A stretch of 64,000 nucleotides of DNA from positions 1-64,000 of IMG/VR virus record IMGVR_UViG_3300002138_000073; one strand, 5' to 3'. This document shows, one piece after another, positions 1 through 6,095 of the stretch. The notes under the pieces are model-generated. The model did no database searches and was not told where the DNA came from. It worked only from the letters and a program-made list of their open reading frames with translations. A program made the translations under genes and the position numbers. The first letter of the stretch is position 1. Each line of letters starts with the position of its first letter. This DNA is from a virus.

Positions 1-385
1 CCCCCTAAAATTTAATCTTGCCACGAACTATATCAAACAGCATGCACCAATCGTCTACGCCGGAATAAAATTCAATGGTTCTAACTGGCAATCCATCTGA
101 ATCGCCAGAACTTAGTGAACTGCTGCCGAATTTGTTCGCGGAAGATCAGTAAACCATTCCATTGCTGTATGACCAACTCTATCAAATGATTTTGTTGTCT
201 TTACCTTCCACAATACATCAACCAGTACAAGTTCTGGTGTTGGCGAGCTTGTTATCATCTCCACCAATTTGTCTACTAGTGCTGTATTTGAAGACACAAA
301 AGCAGAACCATGCGTTGAACCCGAGTTGGCGTCATCGGTTTTCGTTCTAAATTCGTCTTCCCCGCCAACCGGGTTAACGCTGTCG
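1..385 (+). mobile_element. partial integron-type gene cassette (cassette 0, left end outside window)
   Basis: This is the right-hand part of a cassette that ends at the recombination point inside attC-like site 1 (G385/T386). The R'' arm of that site (CAGAAC, 303-308) predicts a cassette start of GTTCTG, but no such start lies at a plausible place in the window, so the head should be to the left. The body has no good + strand gene. A broken-looking antisense reading frame covers most of it. Confidence 0.6.
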
Positions 386-408
386 TTAGCATTTAAAGAA
401 TCACGCAT
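5..408 (-). pseudogene. antisense cassette 0 gene, apparently frameshifted
   Basis: A - strand frame starts at ATG 406-408, preceded by a GAGGGG Shine-Dalgarno, runs through attC-like site 1 and ends at 112. Beyond the attC-encoded part it reads like protein (LVDKLVEM, GHTAMEWFTDLP). Another frame takes over near 110-135 and reads plausibly (LPVRTIEFYSGVDDWCMLFD) to a TAG at 5-7. The simplest explanation is one protein broken by a frameshift. Two overlapping short genes or a sequencing error are alternatives. I do not recognise the family. Confidence 0.35.
303..391 (+). repeat. attC-like recombination site 1
   Basis: In order: R'' arm CAGAAC (303-308), spacer CAT, L'' arm GCGTTGAACCCG (312-323), extra A324, GTTGGCG (325-331), a 31-base variable centre, CGCCAAC (363-369), L' arm CGGGTTAACGC (370-380), spacer TGTC, and R' GTTAGCA (385-391). 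The L arms pair except for one extra G on the L'' side, and the inner stems pair except for A324. Extrahelical bases on one arm are the hallmark that gives folded attC its polarity. Exchange would occur between G385 and T386. Confidence 0.85.
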
Positions 409-863
409 GAACAACCCCTCTCAACCAATGACCGATTTTTCCAAATACACCAAATTTGACCTTATCACAGTTACTCATGAGTACGATCTTAACGGCAGAA
501 TCCCAAATGGTTGGAGACTTCTTTCCGTTGCAATGCATCGGCCTGAACCCAGTCAGGCAGGGGCTTTTACCGATGAATTTATATGTCTTCTTGGGCAAGA
601 ATCTTCCTAAGAAAGAATCGTTTTCCAAATAAAACAACCAGTGATTGCGATATATATATTCTGAATCCGATCCATGTATATCTACAAAACTGTACATCCT
701 CCAACCGCGTTCAATTAATGCGTTCATCTGTTTGATATCAAACGTACAAACGGCACCGTGCCTTAATGTATAAAAAATGCTAACAATGCGTTGAACCCGA
801 GTTGGCGATCCTGCCGAGTTTGTGCTTTCCACGTCTTCCCCGCCAACCGGGTTAACGCTGTCG
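386..863 (+). mobile_element. complete integron-type gene cassette 1 (478 bp)
   Basis: It is bounded by the exchange points in attC-like sites 1 and 2. The junction sequence GTTAGCATTT (385-394) is exactly complementary to AAATGCTAAC (775-784), the R'' arm of the attC at the far end. That self-complementarity is what a cassette carries when it circularises through its own attC. It holds a short + strand gene (407-610) and an antisense frame from its right end. Its length is in the normal cassette range. Confidence 0.85.
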
Positions 864-889
864 TTCGTTTTCATATTTTCTTCTCTCAT
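401..889 (-). CDS. cassette 1 antisense reading frame led from the cassette 2 head (162 aa)
   Basis: It starts at ATG 887-889, six bases after a GGAG, within the head of cassette 2. It reads through attC-like site 2 (NDSVNPVGGED is attC-encoded) and then into cassette 1. The portion from about 790 down to 600 looks like protein (MNALIERGWRMYSFVDIH, YRNHWLFYLEN). There is no good start codon inside cassette 1 before that portion, so translation would depend on the leader in the next cassette. The C-terminal third is antisense to the 407-610 gene and may be meaningless. Confidence 0.4.
   Translation of the reverse strand: MREENMKTNDSVNPVGGEDVESTNSAGSPTRVQRIVSIFYTLRHGAVCTFDIKQMNALIERGWRMYSFVDIHGSDSEYIYRNHWLFYLENDSFLGRFLPKKTYKFIGKSPCLTGFRPMHCNGKKSPTIWDSAVKIVLMSNCDKVKFGVFGKIGHWLRGVVHA
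407..610 (+). CDS. cassette 1 hypothetical protein (67 aa)
   Basis: This frame lies 21 bases inside the cassette head, in the canonical orientation with its 3' end toward the attC. A weak AAAGA precedes the ATG. The product is soluble, with the segment NGWRLLSVAMHRPEPSQ. I do not recognise the family. A similar GWR-x-x-S-x-x-x-x-H pattern occurs in the convergent antisense frame of the same cassette (GWRMYSFVDIH), so the two may be related. The ATG overlaps the antisense start codon of the neighbouring frame (CATG at 406-409). The frame is also open upstream through attC 1, but that part looks like attC sequence. Confidence 0.5.
   Translation: MNNPSQPMTDFSKYTKFDLITVTHEYDLNGRIPNGWRLLSVAMHRPEPSQAGAFTDEFICLLGQESS
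775..872 (+). repeat. attC-like recombination site 2
   Basis: In order: R'' AAATGCTAAC (775-784), spacer AAT, L'' GCGTTGAACCCG (788-799), extra A800, GTTGGCG (801-807), a 33-base variable centre unlike that of the other two sites, CGCCAAC (841-847), L' CGGGTTAACGC (848-858), spacer TGTC, and R' GTTCGTT (863-869). The arms are identical to site 1, while the R boxes differ as expected when they belong to different cassettes. Exchange point is G863/T864. Confidence 0.88.
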
Positions 890-1334
890 AAATATCTCCA
901 ATGGATCACTTGATAAGTTTACTCATTACTATCTTCGGAGCTTTCCTCGGTGTATGGATCGGCATCTCGTATACCAACAGAAAGGAACTTGCTATATCAG
1001 AGTCCTCTCGTAAAGCTTCACTCAAAGCATTACTCGAATCATTTGAACAAAATCTTCAATACCTAACGCAAATTATTGATTTGGCGACTACTACTTCTGG
1101 CGGTATTCATCCCGAAACTTCTCCTCCCACCTCTTCTCCTCATCCGTCTTTAGCCAATTTTCAAGGCGTGATTCAATTGATTGCAAGCAGTCGAAAGCTG
1201 CTAGAATCAGAAATCGAAACACTGAAGAAATTCGTTTGAGAATCACAGAAAACGAACAATGCGTTGAACCCGAGTTGGCGTCGTCGGTTTTCGTTCTAAA
1301 TTCGTCTTCCCCGCCAACCGGGTTAACACTGTCG
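864..1334 (+). mobile_element. complete integron-type gene cassette 2 (471 bp)
   Basis: The junction GTTCGTTTTC (863-872) is exactly complementary to GAAAACGAAC (1248-1257), the R'' arm of attC-like site 3 at the other end, ten of ten bases. It contains one + strand gene (901-1239) that fills the cassette and stops just before the attC, the textbook cassette arrangement. Confidence 0.88.
901..1239 (+). CDS. cassette 2 small membrane-anchored protein (112 aa)
   Basis: One strongly hydrophobic segment at residues 4-23 (LISLLITIFGAFLGVWIGIS) is followed by a polar, helix-rich tail (residues 25-65 and 85-112) with a Pro/Ser/Thr-rich link near residues 70-84. This suggests a single-span protein with a coiled cytoplasmic part. 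The function is unknown. No Shine-Dalgarno is visible upstream because the 37-base head is occupied by an antisense SD-ATG. The gene stops nine bases before the start of the R'' arm of attC 3. Confidence 0.7.
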   Translation: MDHLISLLITIFGAFLGVWIGISYTNRKELAISESSRKASLKALLESFEQNLQYLTQIIDLATTTSGGIHPETSPPTSSPHPSLANFQGVIQLIASSRKLLESEIETLKKFV

Positions 1335-1369
1335 TTCGCCTCACAACTGAGGTCTTTTTCGTTTTTCAT
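1091..1369 (-). other. antisense frame through attC 3 into cassette 2 (92 codons)
   Basis: ATG 1367-1369 sits six bases after GGAG (1376-1379, - strand), encodes an 11-residue leader, then the attC peptide, then antisense of the 901-1239 gene. The part beyond the attC is probably not a real protein because the sense gene is much more convincing. It is listed because the same SD-ATG arrangement and phase occur at all three cassette heads. Confidence 0.2.
1248..1340 (+). repeat. attC-like recombination site 3
   Basis: In order: R'' GAAAACGAAC (1248-1257), spacer AAT, L'' GCGTTGAACCCG (1261-1272), extra A1273, GTTGGCG (1274-1280), a 31-base centre that matches site 1 at all but one base, CGCCAAC (1312-1318), L' CGGGTTAACAC (1319-1329, one change), spacer TGTC, and R' GTTCGCC (1334-1340). 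No further copy follows, so this is the last recognisable attC of the array. The R' boxes all begin GTT but do not fully fit the GTTRRRY consensus. Confidence 0.85.
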
Positions 1370-1490
1370 AGAATTCTCCAAGTAGGTAAAGTAAAAAATA
1401 AAACCCACCAGACTAAACTCCACATTCGTGCGTCTCAAGGTGAGATGCAAACCCCAAAAGGGGATAACCCTCGCTAGAAAGGAGAGCCTT

Positions 1491-1553
1491 ATGCTCAAAT
1501 TTTTGCAGGACCCCGCAGTCGCCAAGTTTACTTGCGGGGTTCTCGTTGGTTAG
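1491..1553 (+). CDS. 20-codon reading frame with strong ribosome site over an inverted repeat
   Basis: The ATG is preceded by AAAGGAG at a good distance. The peptide MLKFLQDPAVAKFTCGVLVG is encoded across an 8-bp perfect inverted repeat, ACCCCGCA (1510-1517) and TGCGGGGT (1533-1540). It could be a leader peptide, a small membrane peptide or chance. There is no T-run after the stem, so it is not a standard terminator. Confidence 0.3.
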   Translation: MLKFLQDPAVAKFTCGVLVG

Positions 1554-1761
1554 TAGGACTAAGAAGTAAATACAAGCATAATGGAGTTAATGGCAGTAGT
1601 GACCAAAACCACCCACCATTGAATACAATCATTGATAAAAACGCTACCGTCATCAATTGGCCCAGAACATGTAATCTTCGACATGTTTTATTTTGATGCA
1701 AGGTAAGATAATGCATATAATACTCACCAAATGTCATTTTACCCACCTGCACTTTGTTCAT
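1528..1761 (-). CDS. truncated Mpo1-like (DUF962) membrane protein (77 aa)
   Basis: The start at 1759-1761 follows an excellent GGAGG ribosome site seven bases away. The N-terminal half fits the Mpo1/DUF962 family: FGEYYMHYLTLHQNKTCRRLH (two of its residues, H and N, are typical), then a hydrophobic segment. Family members run on to a G-F-x-W-x-G-H-F-F-x-E-K-N region near residue 80. Here the frame instead ends in unrelated sequence (LSPTNQREPRK), so the C-terminus seems cut off at the junction near 1555. It lies just beyond the last attC and may be the body of a truncated third cassette. In yeast, Mpo1 acts in fatty-acid alpha-oxidation; the role here is unknown. Confidence 0.6.
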   Translation of the reverse strand: MNKVQVGKMTFGEYYMHYLTLHQNKTCRRLHVLGQLMTVAFLSMIVFNGGWFWSLLPLTPLCLYLLLSPTNQREPRK

Positions 1762-1806
1762 TTTATTCCTCCAGTCAAGACGCACCGCCCCCATAATCCT
1801 CTTCAC

Positions 1807-2210
1807 CTGAGAGGAATTCCCTAGTGCTTTGTGTCTCCTCCGGTCTGTTTGTTATCTCTTGGTGGTTTCAGGCCCTGATTAAAGGAAAGGTGCGGAATTC
1901 AACGCTACCTCTGTGCCCTTTAGAGCACCCTGAACAGACTCCTTGGATGTGCCTCCCTGCGGTAACGGGACAGCACCTCTTCAACACTCAGTCAGTGAAT
2001 TTGCTTCGGCTAACATTCAACCGGACGCCTTGACACGGTCACCTGCTGGATTTGCACAGACAGGCGTTTTATTACACGACGCTCCATTCCTACACTCATT
2101 CACTGTTTTGCCACTGTGCCCGATTGCTGTTTGAGCCTTCGAAGTTGGGCGACCACCACTCAGAAGCTTTCGCTTACACCTACTATAGTAGTTTTTGGGT
2201 GATAGGTCAA
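1807..2210 (-). ncRNA. gene-poor stretch, possible structured RNA
   Basis: No frame here is convincing. Several are open for short distances on the - strand, which is a weak sign of structured or decayed sequence. On the - strand there is a stem AAGC-GAAA-GCTT with a GNRA-type loop (near 2164-2175), a stem GTGC..TCCC/GGGA..GCAC near 1950-1980, a GTGC/GCAC stem near 1914-1929, and a perfect palindrome CTACTATAGTAG (2180-2191). I could not assign it to a known RNA family. It could also be remnant mobile-element DNA. Confidence 0.2.
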
Positions 2211-2218
2211 GGTTTCCA

Positions 2219-2247
2219 TTGACTTCTTCCGGATTCCGGACTAAAAT
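2219..2247 (+). promoter_or_regulatory. sigma70-type promoter for the SSB operon with palindromes in the spacer
   Basis: TTGACT (2219-2224) and TAAAAT (2242-2247) are separated by 17 bases. The spacer contains two copies of TTCCGGA in tandem; TCCGGA is itself palindromic, so this could be an operator. Predicted transcription starts near 2254, about 30 bases before the SSB start codon. It is the first promoter of the long + strand gene block. Confidence 0.6.
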
Positions 2248-2283
2248 AAGCTGGGATTCCATCTTCTTCAAAAGAGGCACGAT

Positions 2284-2640
2284 ATGATCGGTAATCAGAT
2301 TGTTATTCACGGCAACATCGTAAAAGAACCAAAAATCTTCACAGACAAGAGATTTGCCATTATTCGCTTAGCATCCAACTATAATGATAAAAGAGATGGC
2401 CAAAAGACCATGTTCTTTGATGTCAAGGTATTTGGAGACAGAATGGGCGATATCGATTACTTCGATCCTCAGGTCGGAGACCGTCTTGCAGTGACTGGCT
2501 CCCTAGCTCTAGACGAGTACGAGAAGGACGGAGCACAGCGATCGTCCATGGTAATCTACTGTGACCATTTTGAAAAAATCTGGAGGAGGCCGAAATCGGC
2601 CTCAGAACCAATGGTTAAAGAATCGAAGGCAGACTTTTGA
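2284..2640 (+). CDS. ssb: single-stranded DNA-binding protein (OB fold)
   Basis: A 118-residue protein with the bacterial SSB pattern: an N-terminal strand (IVIHGNIVKEPKIF), a central FFDVKVFG segment near residue 45, VGDRLAVTGSL near 64-74, and a final Y-x-x-x-D-G-x-x-R-S-S-M-V strand near 80-92. It would coat single-stranded DNA during replication. The usual acidic tip is reduced to KADF. The start has AAGAGG upstream. It is the first gene behind the promoter at 2219, and its stop overlaps the next gene. Confidence 0.75.
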   Translation: MIGNQIVIHGNIVKEPKIFTDKRFAIIRLASNYNDKRDGQKTMFFDVKVFGDRMGDIDYFDPQVGDRLAVTGSLALDEYEKDGAQRSSMVIYCDHFEKIWRRPKSASEPMVKESKADF

Positions 2641-2858
2641 AAAAGATACTGGTCGTACTAAATAATGGAGCACAGATATCTTCTGTGCTCGATAATGATG
2701 TAGCCGATAAGACTATCGACCAGTTCTACAATTTGTGTGCTGCGAACATTGATGATCATTGTTTTGAACTATCAGTTCGGAACGAACTAGAGAAGTTGGA
2801 ACATACATTAATCCCATTAAGAAGTATCCTATATGTCTCCTGTAGAGAACAACTCTGA
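2637..2858 (+). CDS. hypothetical phage protein (73 aa)
   Basis: The TTG start overlaps the SSB stop, typical of translational coupling. The product begins MKKILVVLNNGAQI and is mixed in composition with no motif I recognise. Confidence 0.5.
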   Translation: MKKILVVLNNGAQISSVLDNDVADKTIDQFYNLCAANIDDHCFELSVRNELEKLEHTLIPLRSILYVSCREQL

Positions 2859-2908
2859 ACCGTACTCGATAATTCGACTTCCTCACGAACTCATTATGGG
2901 ATTTAATT

Positions 2909-3142
2909 ATGTCGAAAAAGAAACTAAGAAACAAGAAGACAGCGGCCAGAAAGGTTGCTGTAAAAGAGAAGCTTGCAAAGAGACGCCAAAAGATTCGTGC
3001 GGAGGCAAAGGTTGCAAAGCTAATCGCCCAACTACGAAAGGAGATGGGGGATGTCATTGAACCACGAAGTGCTGATACTACAACAGAGGGTGACTTATTT
3101 GGAGGCCCTTGTAGTCCGACTGAAAACAGGACCGATGTGTAG
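2909..3142 (+). CDS. highly basic small protein (77 aa)
   Basis: The first 45 residues are dominated by Lys, Arg and Ala (MSKKKLRNKKTAARKVAVKE), suggesting a helical nucleic-acid-binding protein. The last 30 codons overlap the next gene in another frame, so the true end is uncertain. A competing frame from ATG 2833 is open to 3060; its start overlaps the previous gene, and only its first 35 residues look natural. Confidence 0.45.
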   Translation: MSKKKLRNKKTAARKVAVKEKLAKRRQKIRAEAKVAKLIAQLRKEMGDVIEPRSADTTTEGDLFGGPCSPTENRTDV

Positions 3143-3278
3143 TCGGAGCCACGCGGGGCTCGTCGAATTCGCTGAATTCTTAATCACTGTCGGTAAAGAA
3201 GAAGACTCCCATATCCACGAGGAAGCAGGCTTAGCTCTTAAGAGTACGGCCAATAGATTAAAGGTATACATGGAATGA
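3051..3278 (+). CDS. hypothetical protein (75 aa)
   Basis: The start has a strong AAAGGAG. The product begins with a likely coiled coil (LILQQRVTYLEALVVRL). I do not recognise the family. It overlaps the preceding basic ORF by about 90 bases, more than neighbouring genes do. Confidence 0.5.
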   Translation: MSLNHEVLILQQRVTYLEALVVRLKTGPMCSRSHAGLVEFAEFLITVGKEEDSHIHEEAGLALKSTANRLKVYME

Positions 3279-3559
3279 CTTGGATTCTTGAAGCATATAG
3301 GTACTATGACCACGAGGGAGAAGATACTCTATACATAGATCATGGGAACTTTGACCATATCAAGGCAAAATTTGAAGGTATAACAAAGAGCTTGCCGGGA
3401 TCTGACGATAGTCCTAGTACTGGAGGCCTGTATAAATTCGAGGTCGAACTTTCTGGAATATTTCTATATGGCGACTCTAGAGGTATCAGGATGTATGAGT
3501 TAGAGCCTACTGATCTAGCCTCTATTAAGGACTTTATGGGGATTGCTGATGAAGCTTAA
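3275..3559 (+). CDS. hypothetical protein (94 aa)
   Basis: It starts four bases before the end of the upstream gene and overlaps the next gene's start. The product is acidic (about 15 Asp/Glu) with a beta-rich middle (KFEVELSGIFLY). No family recognised. Confidence 0.5.
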   Translation: MTWILEAYRYYDHEGEDTLYIDHGNFDHIKAKFEGITKSLPGSDDSPSTGGLYKFEVELSGIFLYGDSRGIRMYELEPTDLASIKDFMGIADEA

Positions 3560-4589
3560 TTTCACGTTTGGATATAACGGCACGTCATTTGGCCTCCATG
3601 GTAGCTATACCCTAAAGCATTTGACCGAAAAGGGTTGGGACGTTAGACACATTCCCATAGGACAAACACAACACGAGTCGCGTTTCCCAGTAGCTAATAC
3701 CGAGTTCCACCACAAGGCCCCCTCTCTTCGGTTATGGCACCCAAATGATATGGCAGGATTCACTGGTGAGCCAAAAATTGGGTTCACCGTCTTCGAGCTT
3801 GAAGACCTATCCCCTGTGGAAGTTCACAATACCTCCTATCCAGACAGACTGTTGGTCCCCACCCAATGGGCCGCTGACGTATGTGCCCGATCAGGAGTGA
3901 AGGCCTCTGTCGTCCCGCTTGGTTACGACCCATCTATCTTTTTACCGAGCCCTCCAGAGCCGGGAACTCACACCATCTTCGGAAATTTTGGCAAATGGGA
4001 GATCCGCAAAGGGCACGATGTCCTAATTAAGGCCTTTAATGCTGCTTTCGAGAAGGATGATGAAGTCACCCTAGTCATGATGCCTACTAACGGTTTCCTC
4101 AATCCAGAGCAGACCAGAGCTTGGCAACGCATGTATCTCGAATCGAAGCTTGGGGACAAAGTCCAGATCGTTCCTCGTGTGAATACCCATCAGGACGTAT
4201 TCAATATTATGAGGCAGGTTGATTGTGCCGTATTTCCGGCCCGAGCCGAAGGCTGGAATATGGAAGCTCTGGAGATGATGGGGTGCGGCAAAGAGGTGAT
4301 TATCACCAATTGTACGGGCCACACCGGATTCATTGATGATTCATGCAGAAAAATTGACATGCCAGAAGAGTTCGAGGCCGCTTATGATGGCGTATTTTTC
4401 GGAGGATTCTCTAAGTGGCGTAAATTTACTAAGAATAGTTTTGACCAACTTGTTGAGCATATGCGAAATGTCCATAGGTCCAGAGTTGACTTGAAACTAA
4501 ATCAATTGGCGGTAAATAGAGCTGACCAGTTTACTTGGGAGAAATCTACTAATGTTTTGGCGAAAGAAATCGAATCCACAGAAGGATAA
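3549..4589 (+). CDS. glycosyltransferase, GT-B fold (family 4-like)
   Basis: A 346-residue protein with the two-domain layout of GT-B enzymes. The C-terminal half carries NFGKWEIRKGHDVLIKAF and the donor-site signature EGWNMEALEMMGCGKEVI, with the paired glutamates of the E-x7-E motif. It should transfer a sugar from a nucleotide-sugar donor; acceptor unknown (virion protein, DNA or host surface). I prefer ATG 3549 to the TTG at 3543. Another glycosyltransferase and a sugar-nucleotide gene cluster lie at 31766-41212. Confidence 0.75.
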   Translation: MKLNFTFGYNGTSFGLHGSYTLKHLTEKGWDVRHIPIGQTQHESRFPVANTEFHHKAPSLRLWHPNDMAGFTGEPKIGFTVFELEDLSPVEVHNTSYPDRLLVPTQWAADVCARSGVKASVVPLGYDPSIFLPSPPEPGTHTIFGNFGKWEIRKGHDVLIKAFNAAFEKDDEVTLVMMPTNGFLNPEQTRAWQRMYLESKLGDKVQIVPRVNTHQDVFNIMRQVDCAVFPARAEGWNMEALEMMGCGKEVIITNCTGHTGFIDDSCRKIDMPEEFEAAYDGVFFGGFSKWRKFTKNSFDQLVEHMRNVHRSRVDLKLNQLAVNRADQFTWEKSTNVLAKEIESTEG

Positions 4590-4815
4590 CTATATATCAT
4601 TTTACCTAGATGGGGAAGATCTACAGGTAGAATTCGGATTTGACGATATCAATCAAATAACCCTAATTGCGGATCTAGTCTTGAACGGCAAGATCCGCAA
4701 TTCTTGTTTCCAGACCATAAAATCCAAACTTGAGGAGGAAGGACTTAAGAACGAAGCAGCCTTTTTTGCACAATCAGTCGACAAAACAATCAAACCTAGT
4801 GAGTATGCCCCATGA
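4552..4815 (+). CDS. hypothetical protein (87 aa)
   Basis: It overlaps the end of the glycosyltransferase gene by 38 bases in another frame. The segment YLDGEDLQVEFGFDDINQI suggests a small alpha/beta fold. No function assigned. Confidence 0.5.
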   Translation: MFWRKKSNPQKDNYISFYLDGEDLQVEFGFDDINQITLIADLVLNGKIRNSCFQTIKSKLEEEGLKNEAAFFAQSVDKTIKPSEYAP

Positions 4816-5381
4816 TCGAGAGACAAATAGCTTGGGAAAAATGGCGTGACTTTAACGATGAAGACTCAGACATCGATCCTGTCGATACGCATGAAGACTC
4901 TGACGAGCCAGACGAATCAGATGAAGGCCATTTTGAGTTAGTGCCTGTAATTGTTAGGACGCCTATCGGAAATTACAGCCCTTTCGAGCCCCTACTTCCT
5001 AGTAACATGTTCGATTGCTGGATATGTCATACCAATTTCGACATAAATGAGTCCGATAAAGCGATGCTAGATCTAGTAGAAGGAATAGAAGTCCTCAAAG
5101 TCATGACTAGATACCGATTCTTCATCGGTATAGGTAAGATGTTTTCCCTGACCGAGGTCAGGCCATTAGTGGAAGCCGCCCTGAGAGTTAATCAAAAAAG
5201 TCACATATCTGCAATAATTTCAGAAATCTTTGGCAAAAAGAGATGGGCGGTCGGCATTTATGATGATGGGAGCCACATCTCAATTTCGTCTGAGAGTGAC
5301 AATGATGAGCTTTTTGATACTAGTCTAAAAGACCTAAAAGAATCAGGAGCGATTAATATCGTTACTTCAGAAGATGTCTAA
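4812..5381 (+). CDS. conserved-looking phage protein, acidic N-terminus (189 aa)
   Basis: Residues 15-40 are very acidic (EDSDIDPVDTHEDSDEPDES). Then follows a folded region with FDCWICHTNF and MTRYRFFIGIGKMF. I have the impression of similar proteins in other large phages but cannot name a family or activity. It is the last gene before a 73-base gap. Confidence 0.5.
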   Translation: MIERQIAWEKWRDFNDEDSDIDPVDTHEDSDEPDESDEGHFELVPVIVRTPIGNYSPFEPLLPSNMFDCWICHTNFDINESDKAMLDLVEGIEVLKVMTRYRFFIGIGKMFSLTEVRPLVEAALRVNQKSHISAIISEIFGKKRWAVGIYDDGSHISISSESDNDELFDTSLKDLKESGAINIVTSEDV

Positions 5382-5454
5382 GCGTATTTATTATTAGGAA
5401 AACAGGACTTCTCTTTTACTGGATATTTTGGACGGGTGTTGCTGGAGATCTATT

Positions 5455-6084
5455 ATGGCACTTTTGCCAAGCGGTTATGTCGTAGGTACTCGTGGCGTTT
5501 ATTCCACGCCTACTGAAGAAATTGGTGCTGTAGCGATGGGCATTACTGATGCCACAACTGTTACTGCTGGTAATCCTTATACTCAGACACTTCCTCTCAG
5601 AACTGGAATAACTTCTGGTGTTATGTCTACACGTAGAAGCCGTGTTATTGCCGCTTCTGGCCTGAACCATGCTTATAGTGCTGGTAAAGCACTTGCTGCT
5701 GGTACTTTTGCGTACGATCCTAACGCATTTTTGATTCAAGGGTATAGCACGACCATTAATGGTATTGCTAATAACTCACTTCTATTCACTGGCGGGGATC
5801 AGTATCGTCAGCGACGTTCTCTTCGACAGAAGTCTTGGGGCTACAAGTATTCTACTGCCATCCGGGCCGGATACTTCAGCTTCACTAAGATCTCTGGTAA
5901 GAGAACTAACTGGACGACTGACCCATCCGCCCTTAATGATACGTTCCGGTCTACTACGGACAATGCAGTAGCATCTGACGATCAAGCTATCTATGTAACA
6001 TACAGGTCTATTCCCGGAGAATTGGTCTACATGCAGGGGTCTCTTACTCCCCTTGTGGCTGACTACCCTGCTGTTACTGGTTAA
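5455..6084 (+). CDS. putative virion protein (209 aa)
   Basis: ATG 5455 is preceded by GGAG at eight bases; a longer TTG start at 5428 is less likely. The product is rich in Gly, Ser, Thr and Tyr with few charged residues (LPSGYVVGTRGVYSTPTEE, TTINGIANNSLLFTGGDQY), the composition of a capsid or tail surface protein. It is flanked by a gap and a strong terminator, so it may be transcribed separately. Specific role unknown. Confidence 0.45.
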   Translation: MALLPSGYVVGTRGVYSTPTEEIGAVAMGITDATTVTAGNPYTQTLPLRTGITSGVMSTRRSRVIAASGLNHAYSAGKALAAGTFAYDPNAFLIQGYSTTINGIANNSLLFTGGDQYRQRRSLRQKSWGYKYSTAIRAGYFSFTKISGKRTNWTTDPSALNDTFRSTTDNAVASDDQAIYVTYRSIPGELVYMQGSLTPLVADYPAVTG

Positions 6085-6095
6085 CCTGACCGACT

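Noticed and set aside
303-1340. The three repeats as a CRISPR array
   Set aside because: The repeats are about 90 bases and imperfect, with 471-478-base units between them holding genes; CRISPR repeats are short and closely spaced.
1478-1560. A fourth attC site around the inverted repeat at 1510-1540
   Set aside because: It lacks the L'' and L' arms and the spacers of the other sites, and no R'' arm matching the cassette 3 head (AGGCGAAC) is present.
2017-2310. A 97-codon - strand frame across the SSB promoter
   Set aside because: No ribosome site at its start, it overlaps the promoter and the SSB start, and its composition is uneven.
2833-3060. Alternative 75-codon frame overlapping the basic small protein
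   Set aside because: Its Cys- and Lys-rich second half is the out-of-frame reading of the adjacent basic gene; only the first 35 residues seem natural.
5386-5402. Late promoter motif CGTATTTATTATTAG shared with the - strand near 63375-63391
   Set aside because: Twelve of fifteen bases match, but the second copy overlaps a stop codon and lies only about 25 bases before the next start, so chance in AT-rich sequence is likely.
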